From Tricholoma matsutake (taxonomy: Eukaryota; Basidiomycota; Agaricomycetes; Agaricales; Tricholomataceae), in NCBI GenBank assembly GCA_026075535.2, contig AP026549.1, positions 5,828,001 to 5,892,000 of the forward strand: a DNA stretch of 64,000 bases, written 5' to 3'. A model generated the notes under the pieces. It saw nothing but the letters and a program-made list of their open reading frames with translations. It did not search any database and was not told the origin of the DNA. The position numbers were made by a program, and so were the translations under genes. Every line of letters starts with the position of its first letter. Position 1 is the stretch's first letter. Positions 23,255 to 35,149 of this stretch are shown here, piece by piece.

Positions 23255-24063
23255 AAAAGCTAGGCTTGCATCCATCAAGCGATGGGTAGGGTATGGACAT
23301 GACTTGAAGGGTGATGTGAGCAAAAAGAGAGAGATGATGATAGTAGACACTGAGCCTGTAGATTGAAAGTAGGAGAGTGCACCAAGTATCCACACACCCC
23401 AAAATACACAAAGTAATGGGTGCACAAAGTGATGAATACACAAAGGGATGGTAGGAAAGACACCAGAAAAATGGGTCCGTGTGAGTCATCAGAAAATACC
23501 ATACTTGATTACATCAGAAATAAAACAAACTGAGACTGGATCGGCAACAGCTGCATTGTAGCGCATACATAGGAAAATTGAAATGCTGGAAAGCCCACTC
23601 TGAATCAGATCAGAAAAAATCCAGCAAATTACCTCATTCTTAATACTAAGAACTCAGAAAACCTGGGATCAACAAAATGGCTGCACAGACCAACACTGCC
23701 CCTGAACATTGGTGTGCTGCTGGCAAACAGAGCTGCTCAACAATGTTACTGAAAAATGTGACAACAGCACCCAGCATTGACTTGACCACACAAACCCAAT
23801 GAGATGGCTACCCAAATGGAGAACAAACCCCACCCAGCCCCTGTTGCCCCCAGTGCACCCCCCCATTCTGCTGTTGCACCTGTAATGACCCCCCAACTCC
23901 CCATCAATGCTACCACACCCCCATCATTGACATCTGCCATCCATGTTGGCTCCAGTGCCCAGACTACACTCAGTACCAGTGATATGGCCCCACAAACCAG
24001 CAAGAGCTCTCAAAACCCTCTCCCAACTCATGAATCAAGCCCAGAAGGAGTTAAACCCTCTGT
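23255..24063. other. Decayed repeat sequence with a low-complexity frame
   Basis: The plus frame 23804-24076 (90 codons, rich in Pro, Thr, Ser) could be part of an old gag-like N-terminus, because it begins within a longer decayed reading frame from about 23680. No domain is recognisable. A MITE ends just to the left and an LTR-like sequence starts to the right. Confidence 0.3.
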
Positions 24064-24190
24064 TGATGATACTTGACCCAGAAACCCAAACAAAACCCAC
24101 AAAACGGCTTTGGATGGTATAACACAAGTCAGAGGAAGGGTGAGAGGTGGTACTAAATATCACTACTGTCAACCAGGAGTAGGTGAAGGA

Positions 24191-24230
24191 GGTTCAAAGA
24201 GGTTCAAAAAGGTTCAAAAAGGTTCAAAGA
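24191..24230. repeat. Four tandem 10-bp units GGTTCAAARA
   Basis: Four exact-length units, two ending AGA and two ending AAA. They lie inside the LTR-like sequence, where similar single units occur around. Confidence 0.8.
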
Positions 24231-25055
24231 GGTATGAAGGTCTGCGAAGAGCTACAAAAAAGTTTGAAGAAGTTTGAAGTAATTTTGGGAGGTTTTTTGG
24301 AGAGCATGAGTAATGTCAGAAGGCAATATAGATGAACAATGATCATGTAAGATGATGACAAGTTGTGATAGATGATAGACGATAGATGATAGTTTTGAGA
24401 TGCAAGTACAAAGTTTTGAAGAAGTCTGCAACAATTCACAGGACTCAGAGCTAAGATGAGAGGCTTAGACTCAAGAAAAGAACTCTTAAATCAGATGATT
24501 GAGAAGTAAAGACAATTTCTTTCTTGTTTTTCTAGGTAGCTAGTATAAGGTTATATAAGTTTTGAAGAGTTAGTACTAAAAAGGAAATAAAACATGAGGA
24601 TTACATGAGGCAAGGTATAAGGCTAAAAAGAATAAGCCTGTATCAGTGAGGAAATAACAAATGATACAAAAGAAAGCAGTCAAAATTGTAATATATCAAA
24701 AAGCACCTGTCTTATTGTTCCAATAAATTCTGTAAATGTCAAAAAATGCCTCATTGTGTCCTAAAAGTGTATCATTTTCTCATCCTGTGTCTGATAAGCC
24801 TGCCATGCAACACAAGAGGTATGGGAGTGTGGAATGAGTGTCCAAAGATAAGAAAGAGTACAGTGACTGAATGTGTTCAATAGGGTTGTTCACGGTAGCC
24901 ATTCTTGGGCCATTTTCGGCTCATTTTCAAACTCATTTTTGACTCATTTTCATGTATTTGGCAGAGGAACAAACAAAAGGGAACAAAAAATGGAATGGAA
25001 AATGACATGAAGAATGGTTACCATGAACAAAAATGGAGCAAAAATGCATTTTTCT

Positions 25056-26426
25056 TAGTGTTTTAAGGTCTGGTTCAGTCCGGTCCTAGTCGGTTCGGTT
25101 GCCCTCGAAAAACTGGTTGCCACTGGTTTTTCCAGCAATTTTCAATACATATTTTAATTTTACTATATATTAAATACAACTAACTACAACACACCCTGCG
25201 AGCAGGTGCTCACAGCGGTGGGGTGTTGCTAATAGAAAGAAAGAAAAAAAAAGAGTGAACAACACCTGTAAGGTGCGTCCATCACAACGAAAGAAAGAAA
25301 AGAAAAAGAAAAAAGAACCCACAGACTCGCGTTTGCAGTGAGAGTGGGGCGTCGTACATTGTCCTGGGTATTCGTTATGGTCAGCCCCATCGTTCGTTGT
25401 CCCTGCATTGTCATTTGTTGTCCTCATGTTGTTGTCCCCGTGCTGGCGTTCATTGTCTCCTCCCTGTCGCCACCCTCCCATTTTTGCTGTCGTTGTTGTC
25501 TTCTCCCTGTCATCCTCCCTGTTCACGTTCTTGTTTGTTGTCCCCCTATGGTCATCAGCACCTCCATCTACCCCTGCGAGCAGTGGCTCGCAGGCGGGCT
25601 GGTGGTGCTGTGATGTGGTGGCGTGGTGGTGCTGTGACATGGCAGTGCGTTGGTGCCACGTTGTTGTGTTGTTGTCGTCGTCCAGAAATGGGACCCATTG
25701 CCACCCTGCGAGCAGAGGCTCGCAGCAGTGACATAGGGCATGGGTACGGTGAGGGCCCAGGTGCATTGTGTCATGTCTAGGCGACATCGTTTGCAAAAGA
25801 GACACTACAAAAAGAATTATTAGTAATTGAAATAAGATTAAACAAAAAAATCATACCTGATGGCCCAAACGACGCTGGTCGTCATCTGGGCCATCTGCTT
25901 TGCATTTGTTTGTTGGCGGTGGTTTTGGGGCAGGTGGTGTGCATGTGTTGATGGTGGTGGTGGACGGATGGGATGGGAGTTGTGGGAGTTGTTTGTTGTC
26001 ATGGGAGTCATCTGGCAATGGTGCCACTTTTCTTTTTTTCAGGAGCACATGACCACATGGTCTGTGCACGGCCACAGGGTATATAAGTACCCACCAAATA
26101 ACTACCCCAACTTGTCCCACTGCATGTAATTGTAGTGTAATGTAGTGTAACCGTATGATAAATAGTTATGATTAGTACTTATGTTAGTTATAATTTCTTA
26201 CTTCTAAGCAGGTACATAGTACATTGTATATACTGCAAGAAAACTGGTTGCAACCAATTGCAACCAGTTTTGTAACAGTTTTTAAATATTTTCAAAACAA
26301 GGCAACTGGCAACCGGACTGAGCTTGAAAGTAAGCAACCGCAACCAAAAAATGGACTGGACCGTGTGTTGGTTTGGTTTGGTCTTCGGTCTTTTCCCAGT
26401 CCTATGGACCAGACCTTTAAACACTA
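25056..26426 (-). mobile_element. TAGTGTTTTAAGG-family TIR element, nested copy A
   Basis: The ends are TAGTGTTTTAAGGTCTGGTT and CAGACCTTTAAACACTA, with a perfect 8-bp target duplication ATTTTTCT at 25048-25055 and 26427-26434. Subterminal regions repeat ACTGGTT/AACCAGT motifs. The interior carries, on the minus strand, a TATA box (26080-26086), the hairpin-intron module (25805-25895), and an exon-like stretch with GCGAGC/GCTCGC hairpins near 25195-25215, 25575-25595 and 25707-25727. No transposase is encoded, so it depends on an autonomous partner, probably like the element at 36823. Confidence 0.88.
25805..25895 (-). other. Hairpin-intron module, copy A
   Basis: Minus strand: the hairpin 25859-25895 (16-base arms with few mismatches, GGCCCA core) runs into the donor CAG|GTATGA. 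The 52-bp intron 25805-25856 contains the branch site TACTAAT (25819-25825) and ends TTTTTGTAG. Splicing would join an 88-codon upstream frame (ATG at 26120) in phase with a 79-codon frame, but the reading frame is not conserved in copies B and C. Confidence 0.65.
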
Positions 26427-26888
26427 ATTTTTCTCACCAGGCACAGTGCTAAAAAGATGAAAAATGATCATTTTTCGGTTCCCTTTTTATAAAAGCAAGG
26501 GTAGGGTTCCATTTTACATTCAGTTTACATTCATTCTCAGTTCCATTCTTGAGAAAAATGGAATCAAAATGAAATAGAAAATGATTGAAAAATGAGTGAA
26601 AAATGAACCAAAAATGCCAACCGTGAACAACCCTAATGTTGTTCAAAGTTTTTTGAAATGTTACAAAACAGCTTTGAGGTGGTTCAGAGTACTGTGGGAG
26701 TTCAATACAAGGTTTGTGCAATGTATGGGAGTATTTCCAGAGCTTTAGCCATGAGGTGAACCTATCATCCTCCCCCTTACTGAAATCCTGACTGTCCCAG
26801 TCAGTCGAGCTGTGTCATGTGCCAATCATGAGGTTGTGTTGAAAAGCTATAAACAAAGTTTGAAACTCATCTTGTCCTGTATCCTCAA

Positions 26889-28060
26889 TAGTGTTTAAAG
26901 GTCCAGTTCATTGAACCAGAAAAAAACTGCAACTGAACTGGACTGAACTGCAAAAAACTGGACCATCAGTTACAGTTTGGGCTTCTGTCAAGACCGATTC
27001 TCCCAGCTGGAATTCTGATTGTTTTCTGCCACCCTTCCTGGCCGCCTTGCATCACAGCCCACCTCCTATCAGCAGCACTGCCTAGAGTTGAAATTCTCTC
27101 ATCTCCAATTTGATGAAACAGTTTCAGGATATTTGCCTCAGAGGCTGGTTTGCAAACCATCACAGCCTCAGAAACTCCAATTGCCTCTGGCCTTTAGTAT
27201 TTAAGCTAGCTACTTTCATCTTGTATCAGACAGTTTGTAAATCAACCAAGTCACCCACTTAATTGCAACCCAGTTACACTCCAAATATCCTCTTAAGTCT
27301 ATCTCAAACTTTAGCTCATCCTCTCCAGAGAATCTCCGGGCCTCTGATCATCCTCCTTACCCTTGTATTGAAATTAGGACACTTGACAAGGAGAAGGGCA
27401 CAACTTCTTACAAGTTGAAGCCAAGTCCTTTCTGTCCCCACACTTGGTATGGCACATCAAGTGAACCTTGCCACAGAATCCTGTTGGGTTCCCTTCCCTG
27501 TTTGATCCATCCTTTCGACTTCTACCATCTGGGTACAACCAGAAATCTGACGACTTTCTTTGTTCTTAACAGCTTCCCAGGATGGAAGAACTGCTCTGAA
27601 CTGAACAGATAAAAACCAGTTTGGGTTGGTTCGAACTGCTACAGTGTACCCCTTATAAATATGCATTGTTTGAGCATATTTTGAAGAGAAACGGTCCAGA
27701 ACTGCATGTGCTATGGCCAAAACAATATGTTACTGCAAAATCTAACTTGCATGACATCTTGTAGTTGTGTTTTTTGAGATGTAGAGAGTTGTTATCACCA
27801 TAAAACCTTTATGGTCAACTAATACACACTATATACTATAGTTTACAACTGGTCTTAATAAATACTATGAGAAGACCAGTTTTAGTCAGTTCAAGCTGGT
27901 TACAACTGAACTGCAGTTCAAACTGGATCAAACTGCTTTGGACCAGTTTTTTGCAGTTCAATCTGTTTTTTTTTGGGTCTTACCATAATAGGCAACTAGT
28001 TGCAGTTGTGGCTTGTCCAAATGGGGCAAAAAACCAGACTGAACTGGACCTTTAAACACT
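26889..28060. mobile_element. TAGTGTTTAAAGG-family TIR element, decayed
   Basis: The left end is TAGTGTTTAAAGGTCCAGTT at 26889 and the right end GGACCTTTAAACACT at about 28060, with many subterminal AACTGGACC/ACTGCAGTT repeats. The right flank does not repeat the left (ATCCTCAA against CAAGCTCT), so the target duplication is lost or the last bases are mutated. The interior has no recognised gene. Confidence 0.65.
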
Positions 28061-28499
28061 CAAGCTCTACTTTTCCATCTTCCTGCCTTCATCATGTCTC
28101 TACTCCTCAAACTCAATGATGAAATTCTTGACTATGCCAAGGCCATGCCTGAGTGTGGTGTGGCTGAAGATACGGACTTCAAAGTGTGGGGGAAGGGGTT
28201 CTGTGAGAAAATGGTAGGTTTTGCCCTTCATTTGTCATTTTAGAGCGCTAAAACATGTCATTTATGCAGAATATGATGAACTGGCTGATGACTTAGGTGA
28301 GGAGTGTGATATGGTCATTCAAAAGGTCATCAACAAAGTATTCGAGCTTTTCAAACCATTGGAGTTGTGGCCCAGGGTATGGTGAACAGGGAGGGTTTAG
28401 ATTTCTAATACTGCACCCATACCCCGGATACCCCTGGGCATCAATACTGAGGTTATACCTGAACCCATGCCTAAGCCTACTGAGAAAGATGTGACGCAA
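28061..28499. other. Unassigned stretch with a short exon-like frame
   Basis: A plus-strand frame from about 28095 (MSLLLKLNDEILDYAKAM...) followed by GTAGGT at 28212 and an acceptor-like TATGCAG near 28268 could be two exons of a gene, continuing YDELADDLGEECDMVIQKVINKVFELFKPLELW. I do not recognise the product. It stops at about 28380 in TACCC-rich repeat sequence. Confidence 0.25.
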
Positions 28500-29045
28500 T
28501 ACATTTTCATACTACTATTTTGTTGTGATTAGAGTAACTTTGAGTACTGCTTATAACCTGTGATACAAAAATACTGAGGGCAATTGGACATTATCCAAGG
28601 CATGAAAATAACACACATAAACATTTGTACCATGTAGATTTGATTCAATTAACATCCCTGACAAGTAGCAACAAATTCTGAACTACACTGCAGCCAGGCA
28701 TGACTTCAGATAATGTATGTTTGTGTTGCCCATAACTAGGTTAGATCTTAATGAAATCTCTTAACACTTGGACCAAATGCTGGGGAATTACAATGTCCAT
28801 CCAGTCTGATGGTCCAGGTAATAGTTGCTGAGATACCAATGGTTATATAGGTATAACAAATCTCATGACAAAAAACTGGTCTTAATCAGTGCTTTTTTGG
28901 TCTATTAACCAAAATAGACCAGTCCTAGCTGGTCTGGTTCCCCAATGCCTGGGTGGTCCTAGAACAGTTATGGTCACAGTCTACCCCTTTTAGGGTAAAA
29001 AAACTGGACTGGAGTCACTGGACTGGAGTATTCTGAAGAGATATC
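28500..29045 (-). mobile_element. Fragment of the MULE-like family (matches 36840-37160 reversed)
   Basis: Reverse-complement blocks shared with the left end of the 36.8-kb element include GGGGAATTACAATGTCCATC and the CATGACAAAAAACTGGTC region, plus clusters of GACCAGT/ACTGGTC. The block ACTGCTTATAACYTGTGMTAC is also shared with 41.6 kb. It has no clean terminus. Confidence 0.55.
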
Positions 29046-29369
29046 TAGTTATGTTGAGTTCCAGTTCTCAAAATCATTAACTCCATTGCTGACATCTCAC
29101 AATATGGCAGCTGTTTACTTTGAAAGGGCACAATCATACCCTGCCATACCCCTGCATACCCTTTCCAAGGGTAGGGGTAAGTCAAGGGTGACGACTCCTG
29201 TACCCTTACCCCTACCCTCACATACCCTTCACCATTACCCTGGGGGTTTTGCATACCCCTGGTATTCTCTATTTATTTGTACCACATTGCCACAATCTGC
29301 AACCCATTTTGCGACTCTCTTTCTCTCCCACCCTCAGCATAGCCTCAGCCCCTCAAACATTGGAATGGA

Positions 29370-29460
29370 GTCCAAATGATAACAGATGTTGTTTGGGCCC
29401 TAGGTATATTCTTTGTCTTGTTTCAATTCATATCTAACTAACATTTGCATTTGTTTTTAG
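29370..29460 (+). other. Hairpin-intron module, copy D
   Basis: A weaker hairpin GTCCAAATGATAACA...TTGTTTGGGCC (29374-29399) abuts the donor CCTAG|GTATATT. The 57-bp intron 29404-29460 has the branch site CTAACTAAC and the acceptor TTTTTAG. Downstream, at 29505-29525, comes the hairpin GCAAGCCTCTGCTTGTGG, equivalent to GCGAGCCTCTGCTCGCAGG of other copies. After it, ACAATGATGACTAA-type repeats run to 29790. Confidence 0.6.
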
Positions 29461-29841
29461 GTACTATATTTGTGACAATGATGAGCCCCCTCTGTGTACT
29501 ACTGCTGCAAGCCTCTGCTTGTGGGGTGGCTAGTGGAAGGATGACAACAACAACTAACAGGGGATGACAATAATGGATAATGATGACTACAGGGAACAAT
29601 GATGACTAAAGGGGGATGACAGTGATGACTAACAAGGAACAATGATGACTAATTGGAAACAATGATGGTTAGTGGGGAACAACAACAATGGTTAATGGGG
29701 GACAATAATGTCAACTAATGGGGGATGATGATGACTAACAGGGACAATAACAACAACTAATGGGGGACAACAACAAAACCAATGGGGGATGGCTAGTGTG
29801 CATCACAAGTACGGGAATACCCATGGTATTCACGTGATGGT
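29460..29841. repeat. Degenerate GGGGACAATGATGACTAA repeats
   Basis: From about 29540 to 29790 the sequence is a run of imperfect 15-22 bp units built from GATGACTAACAGGGGACAACAATG. It matches the low-complexity segment that follows the GCGAGC hairpins in TIR copies A, B and E (for example 51450-51760), so it is part of the same module. Confidence 0.6.
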
Positions 29842-30222
29842 TGTTAGGGCGACACCCACTATCTGCTAGCTAAGACCGTGCGGGTTCTCTCTACAAGAAG
29901 GGGGCAGGATCCGCGCTCGTGATGGGGAAATTGATGGTTTTGCTGCGAGGGGTTATTAATAGATGAGTTTGTTGAGATAGGCCTTTCACACCAAAAATGT
30001 AGGTGGAATACCTAAGAGAACACAACTGGGGTCCCCTAGGCATATATTTAGGGTTTATATACTATGTTACATATATTGTACATTGTTGTTACCAATGCAC
30101 TCGTACATGCGCATACATTTTGATGTGTGCGAAATAAAATTCTCACACTATCAAAATGTAGCATAATTCGACATAATAAAATAAAATGAAAGTTTATTAG
30201 GTAATGGGGTGGTTTCCTAACA
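29842..30222 (-). repeat. 3' LTR of the chromovirus
   Basis: 381 bp with TGTTAGGGC and CCTAACA ends. It lacks a roughly 25-bp GGCATCATTTGGTGTAATG-like segment that is present in the 5' LTR. Confidence 0.9.
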
Positions 30223-30233
30223 TTACCCCCCTT

Positions 30234-33200
30234 TTATGCCTCGACTTCCAGGCGAGAAAATATTATGTTTGTCCCCTCTGTGAAATTTTGGTAAGGCCGG
30301 AATTTCATCCCCTCATACACCATTCTCGCAATGCGATGTGGAGTATTCGGATTACGTTTAAAGAATTGGGCGATCGCGTTACGTGCTCGCTTACAATTCT
30401 CTTCGGGTTCCCACAAATTATTTTTGTTGGTATAGTTTTTCCACTTTATTAAGAACTCCAATTTGTTCTGTTGAAGACGTGAGTCTAAAATTTCTTCAAC
30501 TATGTATTCTGGAGCACCTTCTACTATTATCGGAGGTTGTGGAGTAGTTTGTTGGCCAGGAATAGTGGGCAGACAGTAAGGGCATAGGCGGGATATGTTA
30601 ATCTCGGGATCAATCTTAAATGATCGGGGTAATTTTAGCACTACCGCATTAGGCGAGATCACTTTAGAGATTGCATATGGGCCAACTTGTTTCTCCATAA
30701 GTTTCTTCGAAGGTCGTGGAATATTCAGGTTCTTGGTACTTAGCCATACCAAGTCACCAACTTTGTACTCTGGAGCGCATGCTCGAGTATGATCCGCATG
30801 TTGCATCATGTCATCACGTGCTTTCTTCAATGCCGCCTCTGCTTCCTCTTGTACCTTTTGCATCTTAGATACAAAATCTTCTACCAACTGTACTTTGACT
30901 TCCCTTCTGGGTTCTACTCCCATGCGAGGATGATATCCATAATTTGTGAAAAAGGGTGACATACAAGTAGCCGAATGGAATTTGTTATTGTGGGAAAATT
31001 CGGCAATTGCCAACCATTCGGGCCAGTCAGTTTGTCGGTAGTTGACAAACATACGTAGGTACTGCTCCAACTCCTGATTCATTCTCTCTGTCTGCCCATC
31101 AGTCTGCGGGTGATATGCCATAGATAATTTAGTTTGAATTCCCAATATGTTGTTTAATTCTTGCATAAACATGGAAGCAAATTGTGGTCCGCGATCGGAG
31201 ATAACGGTATCGGGTAACCCATGTAACCGCCATACCTGATTTAGATAGAGGCGCGCCAAGCCCAATGATGAGGTTTCTGTAGTAGGAATAATATGGACCT
31301 CCTTTGTAAAGCGGTCACATACTACGAATATTGCATCATACCCTTGAGCCTCGGGTAATCCAGTAATAAAATCCACAGATATATCTCGCCATGGCGCTTT
31401 AGGTATAGGGTTCGGCATTAATTTTCCTGCAGGTTTCTCTGGAAATTTCTTCCCCCTCATGCACATATCACATCCATCCACATACCCCAACACATACTTC
31501 GAAATTCCAGGCCACCAATAATTTCTCATTACTAATTCCAACGTCTTCCATCTTCCTGGGTGTCCGGCAATCGGCGTATTGTGATGTAACCGGACGATCT
31601 CCCTTCGCAAATCCTGATCCTTCAGTACATACACTTTTCCTCGAAACAACACCAACCCTTGTTCCTCAGCCCATTCGTCTCCTTTGATATTACCTTTCTT
31701 TTCTCCCTTCAGAGCTTTCACGGCTTCCACTACTTCATCGTCCATTTCCGAACATTGTCTAATTTTAGACAACATTTCCATTTCCAAGCTATCTATTAAT
31801 AGATGCCCTTGACACATAGCGCAAATGCAAAAGTATTCGGGTTTGAGTAAGGTAACATTTTTATTGTCCTCCTCCACCCCCCTTTTATGATCAATACATC
31901 TGGATAATACATCTGCTTTCCTCATTAAGCTTCCTGCTTTATGGACCAAGTGAAAGTTGAAATGCAATAGGAATAGTGCCCAACGCGCTTGCCGGCGATT
32001 AAGCTTTTTAGCGGACATGAAGTATTGCAGATTTTGATGATCCGTCCAGATCTCAATCTGATGCATACATCCCTCCAAATAATGCCTCCACGCCTCCAAT
32101 GCTTGTATTATCCCCAACATCTCTTTGTCATGCACATCATAATTCCTCTCCACATCATTCAACCCTTTTGACAAATATGCACAAGGATGCCATTTGTCAT
32201 CTTCGCACAGCATTGATAATACTGCTCCAGTAGCAAAATCGGATGCATCAGATTCCACTCGCAAAGGGCATGTGAAATCTACTGGGGCTAATATTGGTCC
32301 CTCCATAAACTTCCTGTTCAACTCCTCAAACGCTGTCTGCTGCTGCTCTCCCCACCTCCATACTACTCCCTTTCGCATAAGGTTATGTAAGGGTGTGGCA
32401 ATTTTAGAAAAATTGTGCACAAAGCGACGATAATAATTTGTGAGTCCCAAGAAGGCTTGAACCTCCTTGACACAGGTGGGCACAGGCCAATCTGTGATTG
32501 CCTGTACCTTGATCAGATCCATTTTGATCCCATCAGGGCCGATCAATAATCCTAGGAACTCAATCTCGCTTGCCCCAAACACACACTTCTCTGGTTTCAA
32601 AAATAGATTGTTCTCCGCCAACCTCCATAACACCTCCTGCACTATCGCCTCATGATTCTCTTCATCCTCCGTGAATATCAGAATGTCATCAATAAATATT
32701 ATTACCATGCCTTTGTCTATTACGTCCTTGAAAATGTCATTCATCATATTTTGAAAGGTTGGGGGACTATTAGTCATCCCAAAAAACATGACAAGCAGCT
32801 CAAAGGATCCTTGACATGTGGCAAATGCAGCCTTCCACTCATCTCCTTTCTTTATTCATACATTGTTGTATCCCCATCGTAAATCCAATTTTGTAAAGAC
32901 CTTGGCTTTTCCCACCTTATCAATTATTTCTGAGATCAATGGCAGGGGGTACGCGTTCTTCACTGTCCACTCATTCAGATACCTATAATCGGTACACATC
33001 CTCTTCCTTTGGTCTTTTTTGGGCACAAAGAATATTGGTGATGTCTGCAGTGATTTTGAAGGTTGTATGTATCCTTTGCGCAATTGCTCCTTCAGGAATG
33101 CATCCACTTCTTCTTGTTCCATCAGAGATAATGGATATACCTTCAACTTCTTCGGCACAAACCCTGGCTTCATCTCAATCGCATGATCCCATGGCTTCCA

Positions 33201-33860
33201 CACCAGCATTCGCTCAGACTCCTTCTTTTGGAACACTGACAAATGTTCATGATACACTTTTGGCACCCATTCCTCCACTGGCTTCTCCACCTTCACGATA
33301 TTCTTGTCCCACAACTGTCCTCCACAAACTGCTCTAAAGGTTTGCTTCTGCTCTTCTTTCTCGATCATGATTGGAACTTCCCCATTTGGCATTTCCTCAT
33401 CCTCCACTTCCTCCATCATAACAGAATACTTCCTTGGACGTTCTTTCTCTTTCTTTTTCCATTTTTCCTTCTTCATCTTCCTCCCATACACATTACATTC
33501 CTTAGGACAACGAGTCATTTGTACTTTCCCAGTTTTCCAATCAATTTCAGGATTATGCTTCTATAACCACAGACATCCTATTATTAGATTGGTTTTCCCA
33601 AGATTGCACACTTTGAATATGGCTTGCTCCTGATGCTCCTGATACTTTAGTACCATAGTCACCTCCTCCTTGATAGTTCCTCCACAATTGACTGTTCCGT
33701 CAATATTGTACACCATTATAGGTTGCACCAGCTTGCGTGTGTTAATACCGTTTCCAGTAATTAAGGATCGATTAATAAATAATCCTGTAGCACCACTGTC
33801 AAGCAATGCTTCCACATCAATAGCTGCATGCATGTCCACTGTCTTCAGTCCCACAGTCAA
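30234..33860 (-). pseudogene. Chromovirus pol (PR-RT-RNaseH-IN-chromodomain) with two in-frame stops
   Basis: One frame runs from about 33860 to 30234. Domains in order: retropepsin with intact DSGATGLF (about 33810), RT blocks [27 protein letters not shown] and IFIDDILIF, RNase H with TGAVLSM and VESDASDFA, the HHCC-type zinc domain (HHNTPIAGHPG...CDMCMRGK), the integrase core (DFITGLPE, SDRGPQFAS, HPQTDGQTERMNQELEQYLR) and a chromodomain (EYIVEEILDSRLQQNKLEFLIKWKNY). Stops: TAG at 33561-33563 just after the protease, and TGA at 32856-32858 inside RT where relatives have Arg, so probably CGA to TGA. A third TGA lies just upstream of the protease. Everything else appears intact over 1,200 codons, so this copy is young or under little decay. 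Confidence 0.9.
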
Positions 33861-34195
33861 GGTGATTTCAGGTTCTATTCACGCAGAGCGAATAAAGAAT
33901 TTAGGGGTTTTTGGAAATGACATGTGACAATTTTCTTTGTCGTGTGATTCACAACAGTTGTACTCCTCCTCGATTTCCTTTTCTGATTTACTCTGGGTTT
34001 CCTTGGATACTAATACATTGTAACGATTCTGGGTCACCAATGGGGAAACCTTCACTGGAACTCTTCCACAAAATTCTTCTGCCTACCTTCCTCCGGCTTC
34101 ACTTCCTCAATTGTAGCTCCCCTGATCTTTCTCTTCTGCTTGCAATTCTTAGAAATGTGTCCTAACTGCCCACAGTTAAATCATTTAAGTGGGGC

Positions 34196-35149
34196 TCATC
34201 TCCCCACTTGATCAACCTCCATTGCCTCTGCTGGTGCTGCTGACTCCATAACTATAGGTGTCACTGCCATGGCTGGTGGCTGTGCCCTTGGAGCTTGCAC
34301 CTGAGGCGCCTTTCCTTTCTCGGGCTTTCCTCCTGATGACTTTCCAAATTTACTACTTCTGTACATCAACTTTGACTCCGCCTGTTCCTGCCGATATTGC
34401 CAGTCAAGGTGCATTGCCCAATTATACCACTCATCCAACTTCTCTGGCATAGAAGGTAGTCGGTAGATAGACTTGAATAAAGAGGGATTTAATCCTGCTT
34501 TCAAAAACTCTACCAATGCGGCTTCTCCCATGTCCGTTTGCAAAGCTTCTGCTTTGAACTGCAAAATAAATTCATCCGCTGTTAAGGAACCTTGGCGCAT
34601 GGTCTTTAATTTAGCATTAGCTGTCACCTTTGGATTAGGGTCTCCAAACTGTGCCTCCAATCTCTCCAGAAATTCCTTGAAGGTTGCAAATGGTTTATTT
34701 CCCGCGGCAATTTGATTAATAGCCTCATTTCTCCAGAACTGTGCTTTCCCCCCCTGAATGTATGAGAGAGCAAACATAATCCTAGACTCGGCTGTATGAA
34801 ACTTGGGCTTCCTCCCATGGATGTACAATACTATAGAGCTGATGAAGGATTTTGTATTTTCCATGGTACTGTCAAAGATTTGCGGGGGCGTGTACTTAGG
34901 TAAGTGCACTTTTCCATTTCCGGATTTCTCCACTGTCTCATCCTCCTGCGATATCCACTCCACCATCTCCTCCATCTCATCATCTCTTTCTCCTGTTGTC
35001 TCTGGCTGTACTTCCACTTGTCTGGGCTGTGATGCTGCCAATACTGACACTAATTGCAACATTTGTGCTGTGAGCGCATCAATTTTCGCCTCTAGTGCTG
35101 GTATGGGAACAGGATTAGGACCAGGATTAGAAGTTGAAGGTTCGGACAT
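34196..35149 (-). CDS. Chromovirus gag
   Basis: 317 codons. The order is a coiled-coil-like N-terminus (ALEAKIDALTAQMLQLVSVL, about residues 18-37), an acidic stretch, then the gag core (about 80-240: SFISSIVLYIHGRKPKF, IMFALSYIQGGKAQFWRNEAI, FLERLEAQFGDPN, ADEFILQFKAEAL, LDEWYNWAMHLDWQYRQEQA). The frame stops at TGA before the nucleic-acid knuckle. The knuckle is recognisable just downstream (about 34130-34190, FNCGQLGHISKNC), but its first Cys codon is replaced by TGA. The truncated gag would therefore lack RNA binding. Confidence 0.85.
   Translation of the reverse strand: MSEPSTSNPGPNPVPIPALEAKIDALTAQMLQLVSVLAASQPRQVEVQPETTGERDDEMEEMVEWISQEDETVEKSGNGKVHLPKYTPPQIFDSTMENTKSFISSIVLYIHGRKPKFHTAESRIMFALSYIQGGKAQFWRNEAINQIAAGNKPFATFKEFLERLEAQFGDPNPKVTANAKLKTMRQGSLTADEFILQFKAEALQTDMGEAALVEFLKAGLNPSLFKSIYRLPSMPEKLDEWYNWAMHLDWQYRQEQAESKLMYRSSKFGKSSGGKPEKGKAPQVQAPRAQPPAMAVTPIVMESAAPAEAMEVDQVGR

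Larger units (their letters stand above)
24881..26635. mobile_element. TIR element with TAGGGTTGTTCACGGT ends, interrupted
   Basis: A perfect 16-bp terminal inverted repeat is TAGGGTTGTTCACGGT at 24881 and ACCGTGAACAACCCTA ending at 26635. Beyond it both sides are rich in CATTTT and AAAATG inverted blocks. The flanks are ATGTGTTCAA (24871-24880) and ATGTTGTTCAA (26636-26646), a direct repeat with one indel. Without the nested element 25056-26426 the unit would be about 375 bp, so it is a MITE with no coding capacity. It is a different family from the TAGTGTT elements. Confidence 0.75.
24064..26768. repeat. LTR-like sequence (TGATG...CCTATCA) split by TIR elements
   Basis: The left part 24064-24880 and the right part from 26636 to about 26768 match, in reverse, the sequence 53541-54835. 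Shared blocks include the AAACCCAAACAAAACCCAC start, the TCTTTCTTGTTTTTCTAGGTA region and the CCTATCA end. After the end comes TCCTCCCCCTTACTGAAATCC, which could be an internal leader. Removing the insert 24881-26635 joins the halves. Assignment as a solo LTR is an inference from the TG/CA ends. Confidence 0.45.

Noticed and set aside
25170..25805. Minus-strand 211-codon open frame through TIR copy A with repeated CEPLLAG
   Set aside because: CEPLLAG is only the translation of the GCGAGC hairpin. The frame runs through low-complexity repeats, other frames are open too, and copies B and C use a different frame at the same place.
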